NCBI GenBank assembly: GCA_029449245.1
Contig: JANATF010000024.1
Coordinates: 1 to 64,000 of the forward strand
DNA length: 64,000 nucleotides
Direction: 5' to 3'
Source of the DNA: Mortierella alpina
Taxonomy: Eukaryota; Mortierellomycota; Mortierellomycetes; Mortierellales; Mortierellaceae
Shown here: in pieces, positions 12,701 to 23,284 of the stretch
Numbering within the stretch: the first letter of the stretch is position 1
Layout of the letters: every line of letters starts with the position of its first letter
Translations under genes and position numbers: made by a program
Notes under the pieces: model-generated
What the model saw: the letters and a program-made list of their open reading frames with translations, nothing else
What the model was told of the DNA's origin: nothing
The model's database searches: none

Positions 12701-15700
12701 ACAGCGATGGCATCTGGGGTGCGATCAACTTGCAGCTCAAACAACTGGTGGAGACATAGGTCATCGGGATAGCTCTCCTTTGTAGCATTCCAAGTGTGAA
12801 GCAGAAGTGTGCGCTCGTTGGGTGGCAAAATATCAATCGTGGCGATAGACTGATCCTCATCGGAGACCATGGTCTGCAGAAATACGTGCAAGTATCCGAT
12901 ATGTCTTTCAATCGTGGGCCGATCGTAAAGTGCAGTCGAGTACTCCAGACTTCCGGTGATACCTTCACCACACTCCCCAAGGGCGAGCGTGAGGTCAAAT
13001 TTGGCAGTGTCAATATCCAGCTCGTACGGCGACACTTGCACTCCCGGCAGGTCCCATTCACTCTCTTCGTTGTTTTGCCAAGCAAACATCACTTGGAATA
13101 GTGGCGTGTGGCTCGTTCTCCGTGGCGGTTGTACAATCTCTATAACCTGCTCAAATGGCAGGTCTTGATTGGCATACGCTGCTAATGTACTGCATCGGAC
13201 ACGGTTCAAAAGCTCCGTCGTGCTTGGCTCTCCGGATAGATCGACACGCATGGCGAGTGTGTTGACGAAGAACCCAATCAATGGCTCAATCTCCTGCCGT
13301 CCGCGGTTGGCACTTGGTATCCCAATGATAACATCATCTTGGCCAGAGAGTCGTGACAGAACAACGATCCAAGCAGACAGCATTGTCATGAATAGTGTAG
13401 CTCCGTGCTTCTGGCTGACTTGCCTTAGTGCACTGGTGAGCTGAGCATCAATGATGACAGGAACACGGTCTCCTTTGAATGATTGCTGGGACGGTCGTGG
13501 CCTGTCAGTGGGGAGGTCTAGCAGCACTGGGGCTCCGGATAGTGTTGTGCGCCAATACTCGCTCTGTGCATGCAGTCGATCGCCAGAAAGCCACTGGCGC
13601 TGCCACGCCGCATAGTCTGGATACTGAATCTTGAGTGGCTTTAGAGGACTTGGTTCTCCCTTGCAGTAGGCTGTGTATAGCTGGCTGATCTCACGAACCA
13701 TGATTCCTACAGACCAACCATCCGAGACGATGTGGTGCAAGGTGATTAATAGGACGTGATCATCATCGCCGACCTGGGCCACTGCTGCACGGATCAAAGG
13801 TCCTTGCTCCAGCTTGAAAGGCATGGACGCCTCCTCCTTTGCTATACATTTCATCTCCATGTCCTTGTTTTCGGAGCCTCGAATGTCATAGAATCGCAGT
13901 GGTATCCCTATGATATCGATATGAGCATTTGTGCATGGTGTTAATATGGTGGTGCAGTTTATGGCCGACACAATAATGGGCCGCTATAGACGAATTTGTG
14001 AGATAGGTATTACCTTTGCGTGGAAGAATGCAAACTTGAGCGTGGCCGTCGACGTTGACAAAGACAGAACGCAATGCCTCGTGACGGGAGTACAGCTCAT
14101 CCAGCGCTTGATGCCATGCGGTCCTGTTGAAGGCTCCTTGCACTCGTAATGAGATAGGAACGTGATATGTGTCGCTAACTCCTTCGAACTGAGCCAGAAA
14201 CCAAAGCCGCTGTTGTGCATATGAAAGAGGCATCTCATTATCCCTGGACACCGCAACTATATTTAGTGGGTCCGTGTGGTCTTGAGCTTGGTGTATGCTG
14301 ATAACTGCTGCGAAAGTGCACAGACTCGGTGAGGCGAACAGGGCTGAAAGTGGAATGTTGACTCCCAATGACGATATGCGGTTCATCAATCGTACAGCTA
14401 CCAGAGAGTGACCCCCGAGTGCAAAAAAACTATCATGGCGACTCACTTCCTTGACATTCAGCAGATCGGACCAAATCGAAGCGAGTGCAAGCTCGATCTC
14501 TCCTTGTGGAGCCTCGTAATCTTGGCGAGCATAGTCGTCATCACCAGGAGATGGCAGAGCGCGTCGGTCAAGCTTGCCGTTGGGAGTCAAAGGGAATGCG
14601 TTCAAGCGCACATATGCAGCCGGGACCATGTACGCAGGTAGTCTCACGCCTAGATGAGAGCGAAGAATGGCGATAGTTTGCGCTAAGAAGTAATGAGATC
14701 TCATAATTGTGTTATCATATCAGTCTTTCAAGCAATCCTTACAACATCCTCAGTTAAGCACAAAGCAAGCAAGCAATAGCTTCTCGACTTACGTCCTTTG
14801 TCTTCGATCTGTTTCATAATCACGTAGGCTACAAGGCACTTGTCGCTGCCTTCACCACATGCAACTACAACTGCCTCGGATACCAATGGGTGCTGATGGA
14901 GCTGCGCCTCAATCTCACCGAGCTCGATTCGGAAGCCGCGGATCTTGACTTGATGATCATTGCGGCCCAAATGTATCAAGTTGCCGTCAGGAAGATATTT
15001 TGCCACATCTCCTGTCCTGTACATCCGAGCACCCACTTCACCGACAAACGGATTCGCCACAAATTTCTCCGCTGTGAGGTCAGGTCTGTTCAGATATCCT
15101 CTTGCTACTCCGATTCCGCCAATGAAGATCTCCCCGCCCGCGCCCAAAGGCACTGGATCGCCGTGCGCGTCCAGAACATAGATGGTTCTGTTGAGAAGTT
15201 GTCGTCCTATCGGGATCGTTTCCTGCATATCGTCTTCGGAGCATCGCCATATTGTCACCGCTACAGTGGTTTCCGTCGGGCCATACATATTGTAAATGGT
15301 CCCTCGAGGTGCGAGTTTGTGAAGTTTTCGAACGAGGGCACCAGATAGCGACTCACTGCCAACGAGGAGCGTCGACAATGTGCTTAAGGGAGTCAGCTTC
15401 TCGCAATCCTGTAGCACCGAAGGTGTGAGGAGGATATGGGTAATGCAGTATTGATCCAGATAGCGCCACAATGCAGTGAGATCCATGCGCACGTCGTCCT
15501 GTAAAAGATACAGACTCCCCCCGAAGCATAGCGTGCAGAATATCTCCAGCACACTTGCATCGAAGCCGACAGAAGAGTATTGAGCCATCCGGCTTGATGG
15601 CTGAATTTGCAACGTTTGTTGCTGCGACGTGACAAAGTTGACGACTCCCTGATGCTCAATCATCACCCCTTTCGGTTTGCCAGTTGTTCCGGAAGTGTAA

Positions 15701-18700
15701 ATGATGTAGGCGAGATGGCGCGAGTTGAGAGACGAAATTATTGCATTTGTGATAGGGTGTGCTGATGTGGAATGCGGGTCCACCACTGGCAGGCTTGAGA
15801 TGGCAGTGCTTCCCAGACATCGCAATCCGGCCTGGTCAGCGACCACACATACCGGAGAAGCATCGCGAAGAATGTCCTGCAGGCGATCGCTTGCATGAGC
15901 GGGATCAAGAGGAACATAGGCACCACCGGCTTTCAGGATGGCCAATATCCCGATGATCATCTCCGGCGATCTCTCGACGCATATCGCAACAAGACTTTCA
16001 GGTTGGACACCAAGAGCGATGAGACGATGTGCTAGGGAGTTGGCCCTATTGTTCAGCTCTGCATAGCTCAATGACGTGTCTTGATGAACAACAGCAACGG
16101 CCTCTGGTGTGCGATGTACTTGCTGCTCAAACAAGTGGTGGAGACATAGGTCATCGGGATAGCTCTCCTGCGTCGCATTCCAATCATTCAATAGCAGTTG
16201 GAGCTCGGCCTTTGGCAGCACCTCGAGCCTTGATACTGGAATGTTTGGATTATCTTCAAGTGCTCCGGTCAGGCTGTCGAGTGCCTTTTGCATATATCCA
16301 CAAACACGATCCGCATCGTACGGCTCAATCACCTGGGTGGTCACGCCCAGAGAGGTACCCTGGTCTTCCACCGATAGACAAAACGGATAATTGGTGCGTT
16401 CACGAGACTCCAAGACTTTCATTCCAAGTGCAGTCTCTTCGTCTTCTGAACAAGGCGAGTTGTGGCGGTAGTTCAGCAAAGAGCTGAAAAGAGGTACTCC
16501 TTCACCAACACTACTGCAGCGCTGAGCTAATGCCAGCGAGGCATGCTCATGTTCTAACAGTGCGGCTAGACGGGAATGAGTTGCTTGGACACTCTCCTTA
16601 ACATTCTCGCTGTCAAGATCGACTCGGATGGGTAGTGTGTTGATGAATAGACCCATAGCTCGATCGGAACTAGTTGCAGCCTGCATACGTCCAAACAGCA
16701 CTGTGCCAAAAACTACGCGCTGCTGTCCACTCGTTCGTGCAATCACAAGCGCCCACGCTACATGGCACAGACTAGCAACACTGACTCCCAGCCTCCTTGC
16801 CTGCAATCGGAGTCGATTGTTCAGTTCCTGCGGCAGCATCCGCCTAGACTCTGTGACATTGGTTCCACTACCGTGGACATCCCTGACGCCGAATGGAAGA
16901 GAAGGGGTGTCTATATCCGCCAGCATCTTCTTGAAGAATTCCTCGTGTTCGTCTTGGCTCATTCCTAAACGTGCTTGAGCAATCAGATTGCGGTACGGCT
17001 GTGCCGGAGATAGTGCGTCACCTTGTCCCATGTAGAATGCCTGAACGTCCAACTGCAGGGTGTCGAGCGTTGAATGATCGCCAATCAAATGATGAAGCAG
17101 CTCAACAAGAACCCAGCTGCCGTCACCTTGTTGCGTAACCACGATGCGTAGTAGAGGTGCTTGTGTCAAGTCCATTCTGTAGCTCTGAGGATCAAACATC
17201 GACTTGAGTTGCTCCATCACGGGTCCGTCGGCTGTATCCAGTTGGAGTTCAGTGATCGATAATGGAGCATAGCGCCATACGACCTGCGCAGGAGTAGACA
17301 GGTCCTCGTACACGAATGCTGTACGAAGAATATCGTGGCGGTTTACAATCTGTTGAATGATGCCAAGATACCGATCGACTGACTCCCTTGTCTCGAAGGA
17401 CATGGAGACAAAGAGTACATAAGGATCCCCGTTTTTGGCCATCAGATGATGGAATAGGATACCATCTTGAAGTGGCGATAGCGCATAGATATCCTGAATG
17501 TTGGCCATTCCACCCGGCACATGCTCGATGATACGATCGATATTCGCTTGTGTGAGGTCAATTAATGGCAGCATCTCGGGCGTGATTCGAGCGACGCTTG
17601 GAGCGATGAGGTTGGCAGGTATGACGATATTCAGATGATGGCCAATCGACTGAGCAATCACCGATAGGCTAGGTGACTCGAACAATGAGCGTATGGAGAT
17701 CGAGTAGCCGATGCTGTGGAGGCGCGAAATCATTTGAATAGCAAGCAAGGAGTGACCTCCGAGTGCAAAAAAGCTATCATGGCGACTCACTTCCTTGACA
17801 TTCAGCAGATCGGACCAAATCGAAGCGAGTGCAAGCTCGATCTCTCCTTGTGGGGCTTCGTAATCTTGGCGAGCATAATCATCTTCGCCAGGAGATGGCA
17901 GAGCGCGTCGGTCGAGCTTGCCGTTGGGGGTCAATGGGAATGCGTCCAAGCGCACAAACGCAGCCGGGACCATGTACTCTGGTAGCTTCATGGCAAGATG
18001 AGAGCGTAGAATGGCGATCGATTGCGCTGAGGAGTAATGGAATTTCACAAATGTGTTATCATATTACTCTTTCAAGAAACGCCACGGCCCTTACAGCAAC
18101 CCAACCTGAGAAGAAAGTGAACAAACGACTGATTCTCGACTTACACACATTACCTTCGATCTCAGTCATGATCATGTACGCTACAAGGCGCTTGTTGCTG
18201 CCTTCTCCAAGTGCAGCTACAACTGCTTCGGACACCAAAGGGTGCTCATGCATCCGCGCCTCGATCTCACCGAGCTCGATTCGGAAGCCGCGAATCTTGA
18301 CTTGGTCGTCGCTTCGGCCCATATACACCAAGTTGCCGTCGGGAAGATACCTCGCCAGATCCCCTGTCTTGTATATCCGAGAATTGGATTCCTTTGAAAA
18401 TGCATCAGGAAGGAATCTTGCTGCAGTCAACTCCGTCTGATTCAGGTATCCTCTTGCTATGCCAATTCCGCCGATGAAAATCTCTCCAGTAGAGCCAAGA
18501 GGCACTGGTCGATGATTCGCATCCAGGAGATAGATGGCCTTGTTGGGAAGAGGGCGACCAATTGGAGAAAATTCATATGAGGTTTTCTCCGAACATGTCC
18601 AGGATGCTGCCGCCACCGTCGTCTCTGTGGGTCCATATTGGTTAAAGATGCGCGCACCCGGCACAAGCTTACACAGTTTTTGAACTACGGCGGCGGGAAG

Positions 18701-21503
18701 TGATTCGCCACCAAAGAGGAGCGTCGATAGTGTGCGCAGCGGAGCCAACGTATCACAATTCTGGACCACCGAAGGCGTGAGGATTACATGTGTGATACGA
18801 TGTTCATCCAGAAAGCGCCACAGTGCACCGATATCCATGCGCACGTCGTCCTGTAAAAGATACAGACTTCCCCCAAAGCAAAAGGAACTGAATATCTCTA
18901 GAACACTCCCGTCGAAGCCGACAGAAAAGAACTGAATCATTCGACTTGATGACTGTATGCGCAGGTTCTGTTGCTGCGACATGATATGACTAACAATTCC
19001 TTGATGCTCCATCATCACCCCTTTCGGTTTACCCGTTGTTCCAGAAGTATACATGACATAGGCGAGATGCTGCGAGTTGAGCGAAGGGATAGTTGTGTTG
19101 GAGATAGAGTATGTTGATGTGCCACGTGGATCGACAACTGGTAGGCTTGAGATGGCAGTGCTTCCCAGGCATCGCAATCCGGCCTGGTCAGCGACCACAC
19201 ATACCGGAGAAGCATCGCGAAGAATGTCCTGCAGGCGATCGCTTGCATGAGCGGGATCAAGAGGAACATAGGCACCACCGGCTTTCAGGATGGCCAATAT
19301 CCCGATGATCATCTCCGGCGATCTCTCGACGCATATCGCAACAAGACTTTCAGGTTGGACACCAAGAGCGATGAGACGATGTGCTAGGGAGTTGGCCCTA
19401 TTGTTCAGCTCTGCATAGCTCAATGACGTGTCTTGATGAACAACAGCAACGGCCTCTGGTGTGCGATGTACTTGCTGCTCAAACAAGTGGTGGAGACATA
19501 GGTCATCGGGATAGCTCTCCTGCGTCGCATTCCAATCATTCAATAGCAGTTGGAGCTCGGCCTTTGGCAGCACCTCGAGCCTTGATACTGGAATGTTTGG
19601 ATTATCTTCAAGTGCTCCGGTCAGGCTGTCGAGTGCCTTTTGCATATATCCACAAACACGATCCGCATCGTACGGCTCAATCACCTGGGTGGTCACGCCC
19701 AGAGAGGTACCCTGGTCTTCCACCGATAGACAAAACGGATAATTGGTGCGTTCACGAGACTCCAAGACTTTCATTCCAAGTGCAGTCTCTTCGTCTTCTG
19801 AACAAGGCGAGTTGTGGCGGTAGTTCAGCAAAGAGCTGAAAAGAGGTACTCCTTCACCAACACTACTGCAGCGCTGAGCTAGTGCTAGCGAGGCATGCTC
19901 ATGTTCCAACAGTGCGGCTAGACGGGAATGAGTTGCTTGGACACTCTCCTCAACGTTATCCCTGTCAAGATCAACTCGGATGGGTAGTGTGTTGATGAAA
20001 AGACCCATGGCTCGATCGGAACTAGTTGCAGCCTGCATACGTCCAAACAGCACTGTGCCAAAAACGACACACTGCTGTCCACTCGTTCGTGCAATCACAA
20101 GCGCCCACGCTACATGGCACAGACTAGCAACACTGACTCCCAGCCTCCTTGCCTGCAATCGGAGTCGATTGTTCAGTTCCTGCGGCAGCATCCGCCTAGA
20201 CTCTGTGACATTGGTTCCACTACCGTGGACATCCCTGACGCCGAATGGAAGAGAAGGGGTGTCTATATCCGCCAGCATCTTCTTGAAGAATTCCTGATGT
20301 TCGTCTTGGCTCATTCCCAGATGCGCTTGAGCGATCAGATTGCGGTACGGCTGTGCAGGAGGTAATGCGTCACCCTGCCCCTTGTAGAGTGCTCGGATTT
20401 CCGACTGCATGGTGCGTAGAGTCGATTGGTCGCCAATCAAATGATGAAGCAGCTCGACAAGAACCCAGCTGCCGTCACCTTGTTGCGCAATCACGAACCG
20501 TAGGAGAGGTGCTTGTGTCAAGTCCATTCTGTAGCTCTGAGGATCAAACATCGACTTGAGTTGCTCCATCACGGGTCCGTCGGCTGTATCCAGTTGGAGT
20601 TCAGTGATCGATAATGGAGCATAGCGCCATACGACCTGCGCAGGAGTAGACAGGTCCTCGTACATGAATGCTGTGCGAAGAATATCGTGGCGGTTTACAA
20701 TCTGTTGAATGATGCCAAGATACCGATCGAGTGACTCTCTGGTCTCGAAAGACATTGAGACAGAGATTATATAAGGATCCCCGCCTTTGGACATCAGATG
20801 ATGGAACAAGATACCATCTTGAAGCGGCGATAGCGCATAGATGTCCTGAATGTTGGCCACTCCGCCCGGTACAAGCTTCATGATACGATCGATATCCGTC
20901 TGGTTGAGGTCGATCAGCGGTAGCATCACCGGTGTAATTCGAGTGACGTTAGCATCGATGAGGTTGAGAGGTATGGCGACCTCGCGATGATGGCCAACTG
21001 ATTTAGCCAGCACCGAGAGGCTAGTTGACTCAAACAATGAGCGCACAGAGATCGAGTGACCAAGGTGATTGAGGCGCGAAGCCATTTGAATAGCTAGCAA
21101 AGAGTCACCCCCAAGAGCGAAAAAGCCGTCGTGGCGGCTCACTTCCTTTACGTGCAGTAGATCGGACCAAACTGAAGCAAGTGCAGACTCGATATCTCCT
21201 TCAGGAGCCTTGTAATCTTGGCGAATGCTCGAGGCAGAAAGCGGCCAGTCCTCGTCGCCATCGAATGTGCTCGTGTAATCTTGGCGAACACTTGACGCAG
21301 AGATAGGCCAGTCCTCATCGCCATCGAATGCCTCCTCTGGATACGTGCGGAGATGCAAACCACTTTGCTTAAGTACATACACCTGGCTTTTTAACTGTGT
21401 CGTACTGGCTATTTGTCCATCTGAGGTCTCACTTGTCGGTATTTACCAACGTTTGCCGTGGAGCACTTACCAGATTGGAAGCGATTAGACTGTGTCGCTG
21501 CAT
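1..21503 (-). CDS. NRPS-1: giant multimodular nonribosomal peptide synthetase, 3' end outside window
   Basis: Peptide synthetase of repeated condensation, adenylation and carrier domains. Seen order from the 5' end: T, E/C-A-T, E/C-A-T, C-A-T, C-A-T, E/C-A-T, C-A-T, E/C (cut by the window edge). Predicted exons (high to low coordinate): 21503-21471 (candidate), 21382-18145, 18026-14793, 14682-14014, 13907-11382, 11271-10603, 10496-7992, 7881-4627, 4516-3848, 3741-1216, 1109-1; about 6,800 codons in view. Introns are 88-118 bp with GTAAGT or GTAATA donors; all internal ones are phase 1. The start is the weak point: the 21382 frame opens on GTG, and a small ATG exon ([11 protein letters not shown]) joins it in phase 0 through a GTAAGT...CAG intron. 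A9 and A10 motifs, [11 protein letters not shown] cores and LGGHS carrier motifs recur throughout. Exon 11 carries several single-base indels. Family assignment is firm; product unknown. Confidence 0.93.
730..4130 (-). other. NRPS-1 module 6: C-A-T, predicted Thr
   Basis: LCL domain with HHIVSDGWS (C-domain intron 3742-3847), then an A domain with the full Thr-type pocket D F W N V G M V H. The A8-A9 intron is 1110-1215. The carrier ([15 protein letters not shown], about 790-860) is the class that precedes E/C domains, so this Thr is predicted to be epimerized by the next domain. Confidence 0.87.
1216..4516 (-). repeat. Module-length repeat, copy 1 (pairs with 11382-14682)
   Basis: The exon pair encoding A9-T-C and C-A of module 6 aligns with 11382-14682 (module 3) at a constant offset of 10166 bp, introns included, with few substitutions. 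The C-domain part also aligns with module 4 at offset 6755. These are recent intragenic duplications, or copies kept alike by gene conversion. Confidence 0.88.
4130..7510 (-). other. NRPS-1 module 5: E/C-A-T, predicted Thr
   Basis: Dual E/C domain ([18 protein letters not shown]) followed by an A domain whose pocket residues D235 F236 W239 N278 V299 G301 M322 V330 H331 match the classical bacterial threonine code. One uninterrupted exon, 4627-7881, encodes A9-A10-T-E/C-A1-A8. The A domain is nearly identical to that of module 6 at offset 3411. Confidence 0.87.
7510..10900 (-). other. NRPS-1 module 4: C-A-T
   Basis: LCL condensation domain (HHIVSDGWS, intron 10497-10602) nearly identical to those of modules 3 and 6, joined to an A domain that instead matches module 2 at offset 6801 (pocket D A L L L G M V A). 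The A8-A9 intron is 7882-7991. The carrier precedes an E/C domain, so the residue is predicted to become D. Confidence 0.85.
10900..14330 (-). other. NRPS-1 module 3: C-A-T, threonine-like pocket with F236V
   Basis: LCL condensation domain with HHIVSDGWS, split by intron 13908-14013. The A domain belongs to the Thr group of this gene (N278 V299 G301 M322 V330 H331), but position 236 is Val instead of Phe because the A4 motif reads FDVSVWE. The A8-A9 intron is 11272-11381. The whole module matches module 6 at a constant offset of 10166 bp. Confidence 0.85.
11382..14682 (-). repeat. Module-length repeat, copy 2 (pairs with 1216-4516)
   Basis: Counterpart of the module 6 block. The part from about 12750 to 14640 also matches 9340-11230 at offset 3411, so three condensation regions in this gene are near copies. 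A short patch around the A4 motif is the clearest departure from module 5 (see findings). Confidence 0.88.
14330..17680 (-). other. NRPS-1 module 2: E/C-A-T
   Basis: Dual E/C domain (HHLMAKNGD) followed by an A domain with pocket D235 A236 L239 L278 L299 G301 M322 V330 A331, identical in code to module 4; amino acid not assigned, probably hydrophobic (inference). The A8-A9 intron is 14683-14792. The E/C domain and the N-terminal part of A are almost identical to module 1 at an offset of 3352 bp. The following carrier is the LMNRISSLG class and leads into an ordinary LCL domain. Confidence 0.85.
15795..17030 (-). repeat. E/C-A repeat, copy 1 (pairs with 19147-20382)
   Basis: The second half of the E/C domain and the first part of the A domain of module 2 match module 1 at a constant 3352-bp offset, with a few scattered substitutions. 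The similarity drops sharply below about 15795, where the specificity-determining part of A begins. Confidence 0.8.
17680..20990 (-). other. NRPS-1 module 1: E/C-A-T
   Basis: The condensation domain has the dual E/C signature HHLMSKGGD near its start (20780-20810 region) and HHLIGDQST as second His motif. The A domain has [11 protein letters not shown] and pocket residues, by alignment to the GrsA Phe domain, D235 G236 L239 I278 L299 G301 Q322 V330 A331, which I cannot assign to an amino acid. The intron at 18027-18144 separates A8 ([11 protein letters not shown]) from A9. The carrier that follows ([10 protein letters not shown] type) precedes another E/C, so this residue should be converted to D. 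Confidence 0.85.
20990..21503 (-). other. NRPS-1 N-terminus and orphan carrier (T) domain
   Basis: The protein opens with a short acidic leader and then a carrier domain whose 4'-phosphopantetheine site reads [13 protein letters not shown], encoded near 21110. No adenylation domain precedes it. The A9 and A10 motifs (LPx[14 protein letters not shown]) found before every other carrier here are absent. The predicted first exon is 21471-21503, the intron 21383-21470. Either this is a loading carrier charged in trans, as in some lipopeptide synthetases that start with T-C, or the original A domain was lost. Confidence 0.75.
21203..21328 (-). repeat. 63-bp tandem duplication in the NRPS-1 leader
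   Basis: Two in-frame 63-bp copies (21328-21266 and 21265-21203) encode [20 protein letters not shown] followed by TST in the first copy and KAP in the second. The RQDY part resembles the ARQDYEAP linker that joins A to T elsewhere in the same protein, so the unit looks derived from that linker. The copies differ at several bases, so the duplication is not brand new. Confidence 0.85.
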
Positions 21504-23284
21504 TACCGTGGCTCTCATGAGACGGCGGATCTTCGCACTCAATCGCGGCTACGCGGGTGCCTTCGTCGCTGCGGATGTAGGGCAAAGATTAGTTCATATG
21601 CGGCGACTTTCGGGCCGAATACTGTACACAATGCCTCACGACTGCCCTACCTGTTAGTAACCGACGTGTCCGCACCATGTGGATCACTGGTTGAAGAACA
21701 CTCGGAGCTGGAGATTTCGAGTATGTCCATTAGTGGGCATACATCTGTAAGCTGTTATTATTAAAGGCGGGTTCTGTTAGCTTCCGGCTCATTAATGCGA
21801 CAAAGTTGTGCAAGGCTACGGGCTATCTGTTATTACTGAGAGGTCGCCAACGCTCGTCACTACAGCGGGTTGGCCAGTACCAAGAACGCATTGGTCGATG
21901 CGGTTAGAGTTCTAAATAATGAAGCGAGAGAAAAAAAAACCCCCAGAGGCATTATGCATCTGTTGACAGGGACATACATGATGTGATGTCTCAAGTTATC
22001 TTGAGTGCTTCCTTTACCTCCTCGCCTTTGACAGGCAGCAGAGCTTCCGCGGGCTTGTTTTGTCTAGACACGCGTAGAACGAACGCGTGAGCGAGTAAAC
22101 GATGGCATCACCATTTCACAGTGTCAAGAGATTAGCGCACTGCCCGTACAAAGGCAGTGCGTTCAAGCAAAAGTATTGATACAGTACTTTTTCGCGTTCG
22201 AAATACGCTCCGACGTCTATGAGCGAGTTGTGGTAACATCATTAGAACTCAAGATGACATTACCATTCCCCTTCATGGAGATCTCATTCTCCGTCTGATT
22301 AGCAGTGCATGGAACTCAAACATCATTGCGGGGTGCATGCATTACCTGGTCGCTGATGATGTTGTTCATGTTGCTTTGAGCAGGTGAAGAGATGGATGAG
22401 TTGTATCGAAAGGAAAGTGTGCTACAGAGCTGTCATATCCTCTTTCTACACCGCCCTACATGTGGTGGCTTTTCAGGAAGGGGATGTGTGGACTACTGCC
22501 ACACATGTCTTCATGCACACCCACCAGCAGCAAGGAGTAATTGCGATCAAGGGTTGTATAGCCTTGAAGCGAAAAGGGGTTACCTGCGGATCCAAGTGGC
22601 TCGAGTTGCAGCAGAGGAGAACGAGCCTACATGTTGCGAGTTTTCGGGAAAGGGATGTGTGGACTACTGCCACACTTCTTCATGCACAAGATCCACCGGC
22701 AGTAAGGAGTAACTGCGATCAAAGGTTGCATAGCCTTGAAGCGAATGGGTCACCTGCGGATCCAAGTGGCTCGAGTTGCAGTAGAGGAGAGCGAGCCTAC
22801 ATGTTGCGGGTTCTCAGACGAGAGATGTGGACTACTGCCACACATCTTCACGCACAAGATCGACCAGCAGCAAGGAGGAATTGCGATCAAGGGGCTTCGT
22901 GGTCTCGAAGCGAATGGATCACCCGCAAAGACCAAGTGCAGCAAACGAGAGCGAGTTTAGATGCGGTGTGGTTCTTGTCATTGTCACTGTAAATCAGTTG
23001 CAAAGCCCACTCCACCAATCCCTCCGCACCCAGCTGGGCGTGCAAAAAAAAAAAATCGAACGTTTAGTTTGTAGTGAACAATAGGAGTACTCTGACCCTG
23101 TTGGCTCTTCATTGAGCCATTGATCATACTCGCATGCAGCCGTGCGACCACTTGCCAACTGAGCTTGGCGGAGTGCAGTAACGCCCCTCCCTTCAACGCT
23201 CATGGGTCCGACTGCCAAGAAAGCCGATGTTTTTGAGGCGAGTCTCCTATTGCCATTTAGAGTTTACCGTGTGCCGTTCAGTGG
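21504..23284. other. Gene-poor region upstream of NRPS-1 and the ABC transporter relic
   Basis: About 1.8 kb with no recognisable gene. It should contain the NRPS-1 promoter near its left end; I see no convincing core element. It holds an imperfect tandem repeat (22453-22960) and an A-rich tract near 23046. Several open frames cross the repeat, but none is recognised. Confidence 0.6.
22453..22960. repeat. Three degenerate tandem units, 171 and 168 bp apart
   Basis: The landmark GGACTACTGCCACAC occurs at 22490, 22661 and 22829, giving periods of 171 and 168 bp, both multiples of three. Units share CCTACATG at the start, the TTGCGATCAA-type core and GCGGATCCAAGTGGCTCGAG (first two). Two forward frames stay open across large parts of the block; one, from an ATG at 22396 to 22992, gives a 199-residue open frame with WTTAT repeated three times, another a Cys-rich motif (GCVDYCHT) in two units. 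Whether any is translated is unknown. Confidence 0.75.

Noticed and set aside
1216-18026. NRPS-1 module repeats as pure assembly artefacts
   Set aside because: Copies at the fixed offsets differ by scattered substitutions and carry different A domains, so they are not simple misassembly; long reads would still be needed to fix copy number.
22384-22992. A 202-codon open frame across the tandem repeat as a real gene
   Set aside because: It opens on GTG, its first ATG is at 22396, it matches no family I know, and another forward frame is also largely open through the same repeat. Kept as a repeat only.
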